From Saccoglossus kowalevskii (taxonomy: Eukaryota > Hemichordata > Enteropneusta > Harrimaniidae), in the NCBI RefSeq assembly GCF_000003605.2, contig NW_003158728.1, forward strand, positions 29,373 through 69,333: a DNA stretch of 39,961 nt. The letters are read 5' to 3'. A model generated the notes under the pieces. It made no database searches and was not told the DNA's origin. It saw only the letters and a list, made by a program, of their open reading frames with translations. Shown here in pieces: positions 1 to 12,472 of the stretch. A program made the position numbers and the translations under genes. Numbering within the stretch: the stretch's first letter is position 1; every line of letters begins with the position of its first letter.

Positions 1-3000
1 GGCTGACCATGTATTCAAACAAGAAAGCCATAAGCACATGATAGCAGAACCCCAGGTAACTTTTCATGTGGCATGGTTAGAGGTCACTGTTTGGGCAGGA
101 GAACTGCTACTGTAATAAGATATAAAGCTGTAAACAGTTTTAATTTTGCGAGAGACAAATTTTCTTGAGTCAGTGAAAATCGTGAATTTTTGTAGCATTG
201 GAAGTTTCTCTGCGGCCCAATAACACAAAGTATCAGATATTTTGAAATTTTGACCGCGTACGGTAAATTCCATAAAATCATGAAAATTCCAATCAGCGAA
301 AATTAATTTCAGTTTAGATTTTCAAAATAATTCAGGATAACTGAAAGAACATCTCCATTAGTCACGATGTATAATATTTTCAACTCTATGTCAACAGTCT
401 ACAATTTGAGATGTGGTATCTGGTAGTAGGAACATTCCGAAAGTGTTATAATACTCACAAAATGGCTGTGGTTCACTAAAATACAACCATCATATTAACG
501 AAAATATAGACTGGTGATTATTTTTAGGTAAATATCCTTACAAAGTGTCAAATTAAAAATTCTGGGTTTTCCCATTTATGTGTAGACTTTACTTTTAATG
601 GATTTCACAGTACTGGAATAATTTTATGAAACTTTCATTAAAAAAAACAATATTATCTGTTGTTTGAATTTAGCTAAAACGATCAATGATTTAATTGTGA
701 ACTAAACTAACTATCAGTTTACATAGATACTCAAATGTGCACACACTTTGAATTAATAGTACTGGTACATTGTTTTCCCACAGGGTATTGGCTAATTTGC
801 ATAATTGTTTTAATTGATAGGCTCAGCGGACTCTATGGTTTTGGGAATCCCCACTTTATAATGCCCTGGGGGACACCCTATAGTGTTACCAGTAACTTCA
901 ACTGTATGCGCATAATACAGTAGTTTATTATTTGATCAGATTATTTTTAGTATTTACTCCTTATAAACAAATTTCTATAATGAAAGTGAATTTTAGTGTG
1001 TTTTTTTAAAGCATGTAGTCATCATGACAATTGGGGGGAGGGGGAGGGGGTTTTACTTATGTTTGTTTTCTGTTTCAGAGGATGTTTTGTTTCTTTAATT
1101 TAATCAACCTTTAAAGCCTGTATTTGACACCATATTACATTTTTTGTTGTGGTAATGAAAATCTTAATACCAATAAAGAATTAAAACCAATTTTCCTTGG
1201 AACAATATGCAAAAGTTTTTAGGTTTTTTTTACCTAATATTATTATTGTTATGTATAAATGATAATATACTTTTATATTTTTAAACATAATAGCAATATT
1301 AATTTTAATAATACATAATTAACCATTCAAATACTAATATCAACAAATGACACCATTCAAACAATAAATAATTTATTCCATATTTGTTCATTTCGAGCAA
1401 GAAAAAATAGAAAATTATTCAATTGCACCAATAAAGACTTATAAAATTGTTTCATCAAAAGTTTGGCATATAAAATTTCCTGTCAATGTACCTGTATATA
1501 CATTTTTATTCCTGTTTATCAAGATGCAAAAAACATTCCAGCGATGTTGTCTCCACCGAGAGCAGTACCCTGACGACACCTGACCTAGAAGACGGTAATT
1601 TACGAGCCATGTGTTCACCATACTAACATTTCTTTCTTTTTTTACAAATACAAAGGAGAGACCGTCCGCTAGATAACCATGTAACCATGGTTAGACAATG
1701 ACATCTGGCTACATTTACTGCATAACTGAGATACACATCAAGTCTTTGATTCAAAGACCATCAAAATAATTCAAATAAAAGAATAAACACGCACTGCTTC
1801 AGCTTTGTGCTACTTGTACACATTTTACAACGCTGTACAAACAATTCAATTGATAGAAAGTCACTATAACAACGCATATAAAGTCTAAAGCAAACAATAA
1901 CACCAATACCAATTCAGCTAAAAACTTGTATAAAAAGTTGAATTTTTTAGGAATGCCATATAATGAGAGTATCATGAAGTATGCATGAAGGCGACTACAA
2001 CAACAAACACCCAGCGGGGTTAACGACAAAAGAACGATTCCCTTCATTTATATAAACTGATAAATTAATGTCAGCTGAATTCAACCAGCCAATCAGTGAG
2101 CGCAGTGGGATTCTCAGAAAAAGAGTAGTATTTAAGTGTGCTGTGGAAATAAAACCACATTTATGTAAATGTACAGATATACAGAAGATACAAAATGATA
2201 GTGCTATCTCATCTGAAAGGGGGGGAGGGGAAGGGAGATTCTGAGATGATCATAAACATGCCAGGAATTATTGAAATTTTAACCTTTATATTTTGTATAA
2301 ATTTAATCCATCAAATTTTTCACATAATAGTTACCAGACTCCAATAAAAAATTAGGAATGATCTCAGAGTGTAATTAAATTTATTGACAGTATTTTAATT
2401 TAATTATAAAATTTCAGAGAATAGAGAAGAGTCTTCACTAATATAACTTTCTTCGATTACATGTATTACAATTACCAACATTCAGACAAATACATGTAGT
2501 TTGTTTAGAGGCCGAACGCACAACACTATTGAGTCGTACTTTAACCGCACACATTGAGTACCTATGTAGATGACCTCTTAAGCCATTGTTGATTTCTCAC
2601 TTTCATTCAAATTATCTAATCTACATGCCAGCTCATTTGTGAATGTTTGAAAAGCTAAAAGCAAACTTATCCGTTGGGAAAAAACAAAATCCCTAGACAA
2701 GTTTTAAATCATTCGAGACTTTTAGTCTTAGTAAAAAGCTACATCAGTGTAAGAATACAATAGTGCGCTCTTTTGAATTCAAAGCTTTTTCTGATTTATT
2801 TTTAACACGCACATGAAATATTTAGAATTTCTGCATATATTATTTAAAAAGGTAACCTAGTGATATTATTTATAAAATTCAATAAGTTAATCAAAGTTCA
2901 AGGTTAACCTGAGGAAAATGAATTTACTCACTGAGAGAGAGGATCACTGGAAAATACACAATGGTGCTAAATAACAATAAAGCATTGTGACTGAATCGGT

Positions 3001-3046
3001 GGCATTGGTACATTTCAATTGTGATAACTGAATGTGTTTATGCTCG
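1..3046. other. Non-coding stretch, no gene recognised
   Basis: AT-rich sequence with frequent stops in all frames. The open frames here are short and look like chance. Two G-rich tracts stand out, at about 1,033-1,050 and 2,219-2,236. On the minus strand, a possible tiny terminal exon (about 1,530-1,588, ending in a TGA and followed by AATAAA near 1,506) is described in the findings but not called. Confidence 0.6.
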
Positions 3047-3388
3047 GTGACTTGAATAACAGAAAGGTTGTACACTGTTTTTGTAACCATACCAAGTTAG
3101 TAACAGTGCAGAGATTTATTAAGGGTTTATTATTAGTATTTCATTGTTTTAAGTCAACTGTATTCAACTTGTAAGCGTACATCAGAAAAACGTTTTTTTT
3201 TTTGTTTTTTTGGAGGGGTGACCTGAATAACAGAAAGGTTGTACACTGTCTTTGTAACCATACTAAGTTAGTAACAGTGCAGAGATTTCTCAAAGAGAAA
3301 GGGTTTATTAGTATTTCATTGCTTCAAATCAACTGTATTCAACTTGTAGTTGTACGTGTACATCAGGAAAATGTTTTTTTTGGGGGGG
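3047..3388. repeat. Tandem duplication, 171-bp unit, two copies
   Basis: The segment beginning GTGACTTGAATAACAGAAAGG at 3,047 recurs at 3,218 as GTGACCTGAATAACAGAAAGG. The copies stay similar through the stretch ending GTACATCAGGAAAA. Both end in a T-rich or G-rich homopolymer. Differences are scattered substitutions and small indels. An open frame over the second copy (3,202-3,411) is a by-product of the repeat. Confidence 0.85.
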
Positions 3389-3581
3389 GGGTTCTTTTTC
3401 GCTTTTATTAAATTATCTTGAGTCACCACCCACGGCTGCATGGAGTTTACGGACTGCTACACAATTTGAATGGACAGTGTATACTCGCATCTCGTTGTTA
3501 CTTGCATTTAAATTGAATATATAATGCCTTTACTTTTTCACTTACAGATCATCTCACTAATGCATGCTATGTATGGTGGAC

Positions 3582-3872
3582 GGCTATTTTCTCAGCTAAC
3601 CACTCCAATCGGACATTTTGAATAGACTTTATTGACATTTTCGTATGTCACATGACAGACAGCTATTTTCTCAGCTAACCACTCGAATCGGGCATTTTGA
3701 ATAGACTTTATTGACATTTTCGTATGTCACATGGCAGACAGCTATTTTCTCAGCTAACCACTCAAATCGGGCATTTTGAATAGACTTTGTTGATATTTTT
3801 GTTTGTCACATGGCAGACAGCTATTGTCACAGTTAACCACTAAAATCGTACATTTTAGAAAGTGTTTTTGTG
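3582..3872. repeat. Minisatellite, 79-bp unit, about 3.7 copies
   Basis: The motif CTATTTTCTCAGCTAACCAC starts at 3,584, 3,663 and 3,742, and a diverged copy starts at 3,821, so the period is exactly 79. Each unit continues with a GGCATTTTGAATAGACTTTA-like block and a GTCACATGRCAGACAG block. The fourth copy decays after about 50 bases. Confidence 0.9.
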
Positions 3873-5365
3873 AGAAATTAGTTAGTCTGGGTCAATATTT
3901 AGACTGTAGAAGTTTCGCATTTTACATTTCTCTGAACCCTACACCCAATTGGGTCAATCCTGCACACTTGACTGACCAAAAAAGTGAACAACAAGTGTGT
4001 TGCCAAGGAACAGTGTAACATATTGATTCAACCAATAACAGGCACATGTAGCTCTGCTAATTCAAGGTTGATAAGTGTTCCATTATATTGAATAACAACA
4101 ACTATATATATTATAGGCAACTTGTAGACCCAAACTGACCTTCAGAGATGGATAAAAACAGTATTTTCTCTATACATGCTTAGTAAAATGACAGAATTGT
4201 GTCTATGGTCAAAATAAGAAAGTTTTTTTAAAATTTTATATGAACATTTGTCTGAAATAAAGCATAATAATAAATTGTGGATTTATCTACACTTCTGTAG
4301 GAGTCTGTACTAATAGAGAATGTGGTAGTCTGTTTCCGCTGATGCAATGTTGATTTTTAGAGGTCAATTACTTATTTACAAGTTAATCCCAAGTTACCAT
4401 GATATATTAAATTAATTGATGATTACATGATCATACAGTGAGCAATTACGGTAAAAGCAACCATTTGAGTGCCATTGTTCACTTTTGGCATCATCCACAA
4501 AATATTTTCTTTATAATCTGTTTCTGACATGAAATCTTAATTAAAAATTGACAAACCTTTTTATTGAAACCTAAAAGTAAATGTCAAATACTGTCTCAAT
4601 AATTCAAAATTATGTTGAAATTAAAAAAAAAATTGTAATTAAAATGTGTAAAAATTTACACAGAATTTTTGGCAGGAAAAATATCTAGCAATCAAAATCA
4701 AAGGATAATAAGAAATGATTTTAGTGGTATTTGTCATCGCTTAGGATTGCGTGATCTGAGAGATGACTAATAATTGCCTATCTGTTTCCTAATATGGTTT
4801 TAAGAATAAGCGGACAAAACATCACTTTCTCCTTTTGCCTCATAGAATGCATTACTGATACATGTACATACCTAAAGTTTGTAGTTTTCCCAACATTTTT
4901 ATTACATATTATGCATTTCACCAATTACAATTACATATATAAATCAACAGTTCCATTTTATGTACAGTATTTACTATTATTAATATCACACATGTAAATT
5001 ACAAGAATTTTTCTATGGTCAAAATAAGCAATGTTTGAATGATTCATTATTCATGCTTCTATTAGAGATGCGCCTTTAATAGAGCAAGTATGGTATACTG
5101 GATTATTAAAATATGACTTATTTAGACCATAAACTCATCTCTATCATTCATGTATGCATTTGAAATGTATCAAGATATCTTATAGATATTGTGATTTGTT
5201 TTTATGTCAATAAACATATTTCATGAAGAACATACAGCAATGTAGTACATGCACTTGCATAATATGGTAAAAACAAGTTGTATTTAAATGATCCAGCATA
5301 CAATTACTAATATTTGTGGTTGCATGTATGCTTCTATATTTTATGTCAAATAAGAAATGCTACAC
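3873..5365. other. Non-coding stretch, no gene recognised
   Basis: AT-rich with no supported exon. At about 5,060-5,100 there is a single reverse-oriented monomer (TTCTATTAGAGATGCGCCTT) of the repeat that forms the tandem array just downstream. Confidence 0.6.
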
Positions 5366-5807
5366 CGTATTAGAAGCACATCTCCAATAGAACATCATGT
5401 ACCATATTTGCTCAATTAGAAGCGCATCTCGAATAGAACATCATGTCCCATATTTGCTCAATTAGAAGCGCATCTCCAATAGAACATCATGTACCATATT
5501 TGCTCAATTAGAAGCGCATCTCCAATAGAACATCATGTACCATATTTGCTCAATTAGAAGCGCATCTCCAATAGAACATCATGTGCCATATTTGCTTAAT
5601 TAGAAGCGCATCTCCAATAGAACATCATGTACCATATTTGCTCAATTAGAAGCGCATCTCGAATAGAACATCATATCCCATATTTGCTCAATTAGAAGCG
5701 CATCTCCAATAGAACATCATGTACCATATTTGCTCAATTAGAAGTGCATCTCCAATAGAACATCATGTACCATATTTGCTCAATTAGAAGCGCATCTTCA
5801 ATAGAAG
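5366..5807. repeat. Minisatellite, 46-bp unit, ten copies
   Basis: The core ATTAGAAGCGCATCTCCAAT begins at 5,369, 5,415, 5,461, 5,507, 5,553, 5,599, 5,645, 5,691, 5,737 and 5,783, a strict 46-base period. The rest of each unit reads AGAACATCATGTACCATATT. Copies differ by one or two substitutions, so the array is young. Diverged single monomers of the same family lie nearby and in a dynein intron at about 33,593-33,645. There are no unique spacers, so this is not a CRISPR array. Confidence 0.95.
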
Positions 5808-7160
5808 TGCATGGAAATCAAAAATTAAAATTATTGTATCCTGGATTATTGTATATTTCTTACTTTGACCATACATATGTTATTTACAGAAGTGTGTGCA
5901 CTTTTATTAGAGTAAATATGGTACTGAAGTAAACAGAATGATACACACCAACTATACCCCCCTCAATCTGTCACATGGTGAATTAAAATTGTCATTCGCG
6001 CCCTTTCCGATGGGGTGCTCAGGTAAGCGCCCACCCCTAAAAAATCATGATTTTATGAGTTGAGGACCCTGGGCGCTAACATGGTCGAGTACGGTACATG
6101 TATACCGGAGGCATACTGGTGATAACGTGCCAGGAAATGAAAAGACCATGAAGGTCATTAATAATTCAATGATAATATAATGGACTCATTACTATAAAAA
6201 TTCTACCTCACTCAGTGCTCAAATTTCACAGAGGCCATAGAGGCAATTACCGAGACACCTCACATGAATGCTTTTCAGAATACATTTGTAGTCAAATATT
6301 TTCTACACAGTTTCAAGCGGTTTTGAAATTAGGTGCCAATAAAAAGTTCAAGCCCTGCTAGCTTATATGACTAATTCACTCAACAGATTGAAATTTATCA
6401 TGATGGGAAACCCTCACCAGATTTATTAAGAGTAAGCTAAGCAGTCAAGTGTCCCATGATTCCATAGTTCATGCATTCCCAGGGAATGACAGCTTCCCGT
6501 TTAAGAGAAAGAATTATTGAGAACTTGATTTTGGTACTCGCCCAGATATTAAATGCTTTATTCCAACAATCATATTGAAGTTCAAGATCACTGAATTTAA
6601 TTTTAATATCAGCAATCATGGAATATTAGAAATGACACGCCTTTCAATACTTGACATGTGTTAAATAAATTAAATCTCTTCCTTATCTACATGACTAGTC
6701 ACATCTTCCTGTTATTAATAAATGAACTCACGTAACCATAACGGTAGATGTATGTATAGACATGTTCACAAAGCATGTCAATGTAATCAATCCTCATCCA
6801 TCCATCAATATAGCCCGAACAAAAACTCACTCATGGGTACGACAAGCTATTCTTACGTTCACAGAGATCAAAGCCATTTAACTGCATATAACTAATTAAC
6901 ATATTCTGTTGAGAGATTCAGAGACTGGTAGAAAGTACACGATTTGAGCGTTTTTTTTTTTTGTGTATGATAAACCTTAATTTTAAGATTATCTCCATCA
7001 CCATTGCCAGGAAAAAATCAGCAATGTGTTTTATCTCACAATAGAAACGATACTTTTATTGCACAAGATTAGGGTTTATACAATACTGGCCAAGTTTCAG
7101 CATAGTTTTGGGTTTGAAACAATTACAAATAGTGGTGTAAATGAATATGAATGCCAGAAA
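5808..7160. other. Non-coding stretch with a GC-richer dispersed-repeat-like patch
   Basis: No gene is supported. The patch at 5,984-6,100 is richer in GC and repeats GGGCGCT-type motifs in both orientations around a perfect 14-base palindrome, AAAATCATGATTTT, at 6,041-6,054. It looks like a decayed inverted-repeat element. The rest is AT-rich with scattered short frames. Confidence 0.5.
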
Positions 7161-7164
7161 ACTA

Positions 7165-7352
7165 TGTACTGTAAACTCTGTATTAAAAGCTGCGGCTTCT
7201 ATTAAAATGGTACAATACAACACAGGGGATGCGGCTTCTATTAGAGCATCTACACATATGAGAAATGGTGAATTTTTGGGTCTAAATTGTTCAAAAAGAA
7301 TATGTGCGGCTTCTATTAGGGATGCGGCTTCTAATACAGATTTTACGGGGTA
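7165..7352. repeat. Dispersed repeat with GCGGCTTCTATTA motifs
   Basis: The block opens with TACTGTAAA at 7,167 and closes with ATTTTACGGGGTA. Inside, GCGGCTTCTATTA or a close variant occurs four times (about 7,192, 7,231, 7,306 and 7,323). The same vocabulary (TTCTATTAGAG plus TACTGTAAA) recurs in the 46-bp array and in dynein introns, so this is one dispersed family. Overlapping frames on both strands are repeat artefacts. Confidence 0.6.
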
Positions 7353-9220
7353 ACCCTTATCCCACAAAATTTTACATTTAGCTGGCAATAACCAGTCTTC
7401 CATGTCGGTACAGGTAATTGCATTGTTAGCTGCTGATGTTATTAAATATACACGTTTGTGTGACAGTTAATAAAACGTCATACAGGAAAGCATTTTCAGT
7501 AATACATTTATGTTAGTAATATCAGAAGACAGATGTACTAGACGCAGCTGGACGCAGCAGACAAGGTTGAAATACAGGGAGTTGAGGAGCTTGATTCACC
7601 TACAAATGTTCACAGGCTTCTTAATTTACCTCGCTCCATTCATATTTCATTACAATCACAGTGATTAATTTCTGGATTCTCATCTTATTACTATGATATC
7701 TTTTTAATCTATTCTCACTCCTTTCTGAATCATTCCACCATCCTCGCCTCATTTATAATTCAAGGACTTTAAGAGTCTTGGCGTTCCGTCAAATCTTTGT
7801 TTCTTTACAAGCACCTATAATTTTATAACTAGAACTAGAAGCCCCCTGGCTCCTCATAAGTTTTACATCTTATTATAATCCCTGCATGGAATCAGTTGTC
7901 TCTAAATTAGGTTAGGACATTTAGTTTAAAATGACAACTAGTATTATGGGGAATTTTTATTATTTGCTATAAAACAGTAAATTTAACAGAAAACACTATA
8001 CTAGAATGACTGAAAAAATTTAGGACATTTTGAAAAGATATTGGCATACTGCAGATACCCAGCAAGTATCTGAATCACTTCCCTTTTTTTATAACATAGC
8101 ACCATGTTCAGTTTGATACAGTGGTGTAGAAACCAGCCAGTAGTTGTTCAAAACAACCAACTATTTTGATTTCAATTTATTCCTCTTACTAACAAAAATG
8201 CATTACAATGAAGTGGGTCGCATACAACGTATCCAACCTACGTTGTTATTTATGCAACATTCAAACAAATTTATGCAAATTTTGTGGGCCAGGAAAAACC
8301 CAAAAATTTGGTATCTGTGAATAATTCATGAAGTCAGTGTATTTCGCACAAATTTGTTCGTGTGAATATTTATATATCATCAAACCGCTAACATTTATAG
8401 AAATAAAAATATAAACGTTTACAGTATATTCAATGCAATTTCCAATTGACACAGTTTATTACCTACATCCATGGGGAAAATTTATACTAATAACAACAGC
8501 AACTAGTTGTCAACTAAAAGGTTTAACCTTGACCCACATTGCAAAAATTGGCATAGTTCTTGACAATGTCAAGCATTCTATAGGTAATGTATGTTTACCC
8601 TGGAAACAATACACGGAAGCAAAGCGACCCTACCAATAATCATGTTACTTGTATAATATACGCATTTAATTATGTAGGAATTTTAATCAGTAGCAAGTCA
8701 AACTAGTTACTAGTACTTTCAACTGACACTGAAAATGCTGAAATATTGAAATATGCTGGGATTTTTTTAACGGGGTACGGATCAGTGGGAAGCCGCCCAC
8801 CACGACGACGTCATCGCAGAGTGAGTTGTGGGATTCAACTTGAATAGGAGTTGGTGACAACACGAACGCTTGACATGTTACCATTTTTAGTTCATCGATC
8901 AATAGACATTATTTATACTCACAGGTAAACAATGGTTTACCCAGAAAATGTTTTGGTTGACGGGCTACGCGCGTGAACAACGTAAAAATAATCAACAATC
9001 TGAGCCCGGTCCAATATGTGTTCATGTTAGTTTTGTGTGTGCGAAACCCATCAGAATAATGTGTAAAGTGAAGAATTTATTTGATATTAGTTAAATTGAG
9101 AATTACGTGCACGTTCTAACATAATTTGGCAAAAAAACACCGATCAACTGGGATGGGCCTGCCCTAAGGTCATCTCCCAGTGAGGGATCAAGCCAAAGTC
9201 GAGTGGACGTGTTGTTGAAA
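7353..9220. other. Non-coding stretch, no gene recognised
   Basis: Mostly AT-rich. From about 8,750 it becomes richer in CpG (for example CACGACGACGTCATCGCAG near 8,800). A TTTACAGTA end at 8,419 suggests a further member of the TACTGTAAA-edged repeat family at about 8,260-8,430. The open frames at 8,261-8,452 and 8,687-8,902 (minus) match nothing I recognise. Confidence 0.5.
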
Positions 9221-9440
9221 ATGGCAAATTTTACCGGATGTTTACATGATGATTTCTCGACTGACGTCAACTGTTCAGCTCATCGACGTGTTAACTTGAA
9301 TAAGAAGTACTTACCCATGGTGGCAGTTTGCGCAGGAAAGTCGAATCAGACGAATAATAAACCTTAAAGCAATATCACTAATTCCCCCTCAACAGGTGAG
9401 CAAATACCAAACATGGCGTTGTGTCATGTGACTTTGGACC
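9221..9440. promoter_or_regulatory. Candidate promoter or first-exon region
   Basis: Three signals cluster here. A perfect CRE palindrome, TGACGTCA, lies at 9,262-9,269. An M-box/E-box palindrome-like GTCATGTGAC lies at 9,423-9,432. On the minus strand an ATG in strong Kozak context (GCCACCATGG, ATG at 9,318-9,316) is followed at once by a consensus donor GTAAGT (9,314-9,309). Together they could mark the 5' end of a minus-strand gene running left with a four-base coding start. No downstream exon is secure, so this is a candidate only. Confidence 0.25.
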
Positions 9441-10040
9441 GCCTAACTTGCCAAAAAACAGTGATTTCAGTGGGTGTCGATGGTTGAGATCATGAGGAAG
9501 TCGGGGAGGAAGTGCCATGTGGATGAATAAAATACATGGAACGTGGGAGCAACCGTTATTTCACGAATTGCGATTTAATTCACTAAATCATGATGGTGGA
9601 AAATACAAGTCAGCGTTCTTTGAGACAGCATTTGTAATATTATTTGTCTCAGCGCAACCATGGAGCTACCTCCACGGCGCAACTATTGTAATACTACTTT
9701 GCGAAACGTGTGTGTTTAACTTGAACGCGGCATTTTGTGTTGTTTCCCACCTGGCATAGAAATGTAATAAATAAATTGTGTAAACTAGACAACAAGGCGA
9801 TATTTTTTTTTTGTAAATAAACCATAGCAGTTTTTTTTTACATTTTTGACCGATAGGGGGCGTTTCTTTCCGCATGCTCTCACCATGACACCATAACCAA
9901 CGTCGGTCTCGGTCTTCATTTCTGGAATATGCACTCTCACACATTTCCGTACCATGACGTGTTACGCAAAAATTGTTCACATTATTGTCTGAGACGTCAC
10001 CGAAGTCAGACAGACAGCATTCTTCCACGTACATGTACAT
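9441..10040. other. Non-coding stretch, moderately CpG-rich
   Basis: No homologous coding sequence seen. Overlapping frames on both strands (9,517-9,759 plus; 9,666-10,040 minus) have no recognisable motif and no splice support. Confidence 0.5.
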
Positions 10041-10059
10041 ATCTATTGCGGCCTCTTTA

Positions 10060-10480
10060 GAAGAGTCGATGTCATGGTGACTCTATCAGGGGTAAAATCT
10101 TCTCTCTCTCGGGGGTCTCCACACTTGTCAGGGGGGAATCTCGTCTCGTCTCTCTATCTCGTCCCCTTGAGGTACGGGATCGGGAAAGTCACTTTAACTT
10201 TACTGTCAAATAAGGCACACACAACGAAATACGTTTCAGCTCTCGTCTTAGTCGATCTTTTGGAGCACTCTGTAAGACACAGCGCCCTGGGGAAAAGTCC
10301 CCAAGACTAATCACAAGGCTGACCCAAGACTCTCTTAGACTGCGTCAAGGCTCGCCCCAAGTCTCTCTCGGACTCTCGACTGCACTCTCTCTCTACTGCG
10401 TCTATCGTGCTGTGCTCGTCAAGACCAACTCAAACTCTCTTTATTCATTTTCAAAACTCTAACCAATTACAAAACAGTAA
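10060..10480. other. CT-rich, GC-elevated tract
   Basis: This block is strongly pyrimidine-biased on the plus strand (runs such as CTCTCTCTC and CTCGTCTCGTCTCTC) and has higher GC than its flanks. It contains a short palindrome, GGGGAAAAGTCCCC, at about 10,290. Boundaries are abrupt, which would fit an inserted element such as a solo LTR remnant, but I see no defined TG...CA ends or duplicated flanks. Confidence 0.4.
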
Positions 10481-12472
10481 AAGACTCTAGGGCGTAACCT
10501 TCAATCATAAAGCCAATCACACTAAGTACTGAATACGTCATATCTTTTGATTAATCGTTCACTACATTAATAACTACGGATGTCAGAATAGCGACGGTAT
10601 CTTGTAATTAGTTCCAAATCACTGAGCCAAGTTCCGTCCAAAACTTCAAATAGGCCTACACAATGACAGACATAACACAGCAATTCGCTAATAATCAGTT
10701 AATTAAGTCGGTTAACAGATACGCAAAAACAAATTCATGACAACTCTACCGTCTAAACAAATAGAACTGACTTGGCTGGGCCACAGTAGGTGTGTCAATC
10801 TAGTAATGATTATATGAATGAACTGGTAAAAAAGTACTTGCAGACTCCTATCTACAATCTAAACGTATTTACATTATTTGTATGTGTAAACGTACCCGGA
10901 GTGTTGACAACGTCTGCCGTTTATTGACAATATTTAGTATTTGGTTAGTTAACTGATTATTAGTTGTTAGAGTTTGTTTCGCCTGGGTTATTAAAACGCT
11001 ACTTTTTGCCAAAATGTGGACATTTCTTTTTCCATTTCTATGTCCGATGAAATACTTGAAAATCTACGACCAATCAATGATGGAGTATGTTCCTGTCGTC
11101 GTGTTTGCGCTCCAGTGTAACCCGTACAAACCACGCAACTGACTACAGAACAAGTTTTACACTGATTTTATTCAACATTTTTGTCTAAACTTGATTTTTC
11201 CACCAAATGTATTTAAAAGTGGGTAAGTTATTTTTTCATGCACCGATTTAGTTGTTATTTATTAATTTATATTCGTAAATTCATTTCAGTTATGAAAGTG
11301 GCGATTGAGCGTCAAACGTTCACCTTAAATATGTTATTATATTTCTTAGCTCCATGGGAACACTAACCAGTGGCGAAATATTCGATACCTTATTTGGGGC
11401 TGAAATTGAAACAACAATATCTCAAACAGGGTAATTCTTTCAAGTCTGCCGCATGTCGGCGCTCTCCGATCTCACATCGAAAACAGCGCCGTCTGTACTA
11501 TACTAATGACACTCTAATGACAGTAACGTGCGAAAATCGTCCTATTTCACTTGAATTCCAAAAATCTAATTATAAGAAAATTTTCTTCAAATAGGTATTA
11601 ATTATATATGTATATTCCCATTTATTCATCTCATATCTATATTTATTTGCTAGTAGTTTTGGTCATTGCGTATTAAATATACAATACGCCATGAAACACA
11701 TAAAAAAAATCAAAATTGATAACAAATATAGTAAAAATTAAATTAAAAAAAACATACGCGCCATAAAATACAACATACTTTAATCAGATCGTCGCCGTAT
11801 TTTCCTTAAATTCCACACATAAATGTTATACTACATATTATGGTATGACATTTATTAAAAAAAACAGTTTGGAAAACAAGCAGATAAACAATAAACATAT
11901 CACACAGATATTCAATTTAAACAAAAATCAAAATATTTTCATTTTATTTATTTTTTATTTTTGTTACAAGGATTAAGAGAATAAAATAAAAATTTGAAGT
12001 AACCGTACTCAAAGAAAATCGATCATTGAAATACAGTTAAAATAACATGTTTTGTCTGTTTTGTATCATTTTACCATTGTTTTCTATGGCAAGGGTATAT
12101 CTCAATATCGCACAATTTTTCACGCGGAAAATATATATTTATATTGTCTTACAAGAAACGTTTTGATGTTTAGAAGTATTAAAAATTGACAATATTTTTA
12201 GTTGTTTTTTAACGATGAAATGTGTTTTCATTGTGGTTATAGTCAAAATGGCATTTCATTTGTATTATGCTGCGGACTAATAATAAAATAAATAATTGTA
12301 GACAGATTTTGACACAAAATATTGGTACTGCTATATATATATATGCACTAAACTTGAATTTGCGCATGTGTAAAAAATCTCGCGAGTAGCCTTCAGCCTA
12401 AAACTTTACTGTCAGCGGTGAGAAAATAAAAAAATACGACCAATAGTCAAGATTGATAGCCATATTCTTGCA
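10481..12472. other. Non-coding stretch, no gene recognised
   Basis: AT-rich sequence with no supported exon. A plus-strand pair of splice-like sites (GTAAGT near 11,223 and TTTCAG near 11,288) would give an intron under 70 bases and a very short frame, so it is not called. Confidence 0.55.

Noticed and set aside
5366-5807. CRISPR-like regular repeat array
   Set aside because: Units are head-to-tail with no unique spacers, and the context is an animal genome.
7056-7403. 115-codon minus-strand frame with repeated LIEAA motifs
   Set aside because: The apparent protein repeat is the translation of the dispersed GCGGCTTCTATTA DNA repeat, and a plus-strand frame overlaps it.
7620-7765. Minus-strand frame of about 40 codons ending at a GTAAAT donor
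   Set aside because: The donor is plausible, but there is no recognisable family, and purine-rich AT DNA easily gives such frames.
9666-10040. 124-codon minus-strand frame
   Set aside because: No recognised domain, overlaps a plus-strand frame of similar quality, and lacks splice or promoter support.
11150-11345. Plus-strand mini-intron between GTAAGT near 11,223 and TTTCAG near 11,288
   Set aside because: The intron would be under 70 bases and the following frame closes after about 25 codons with no homology.
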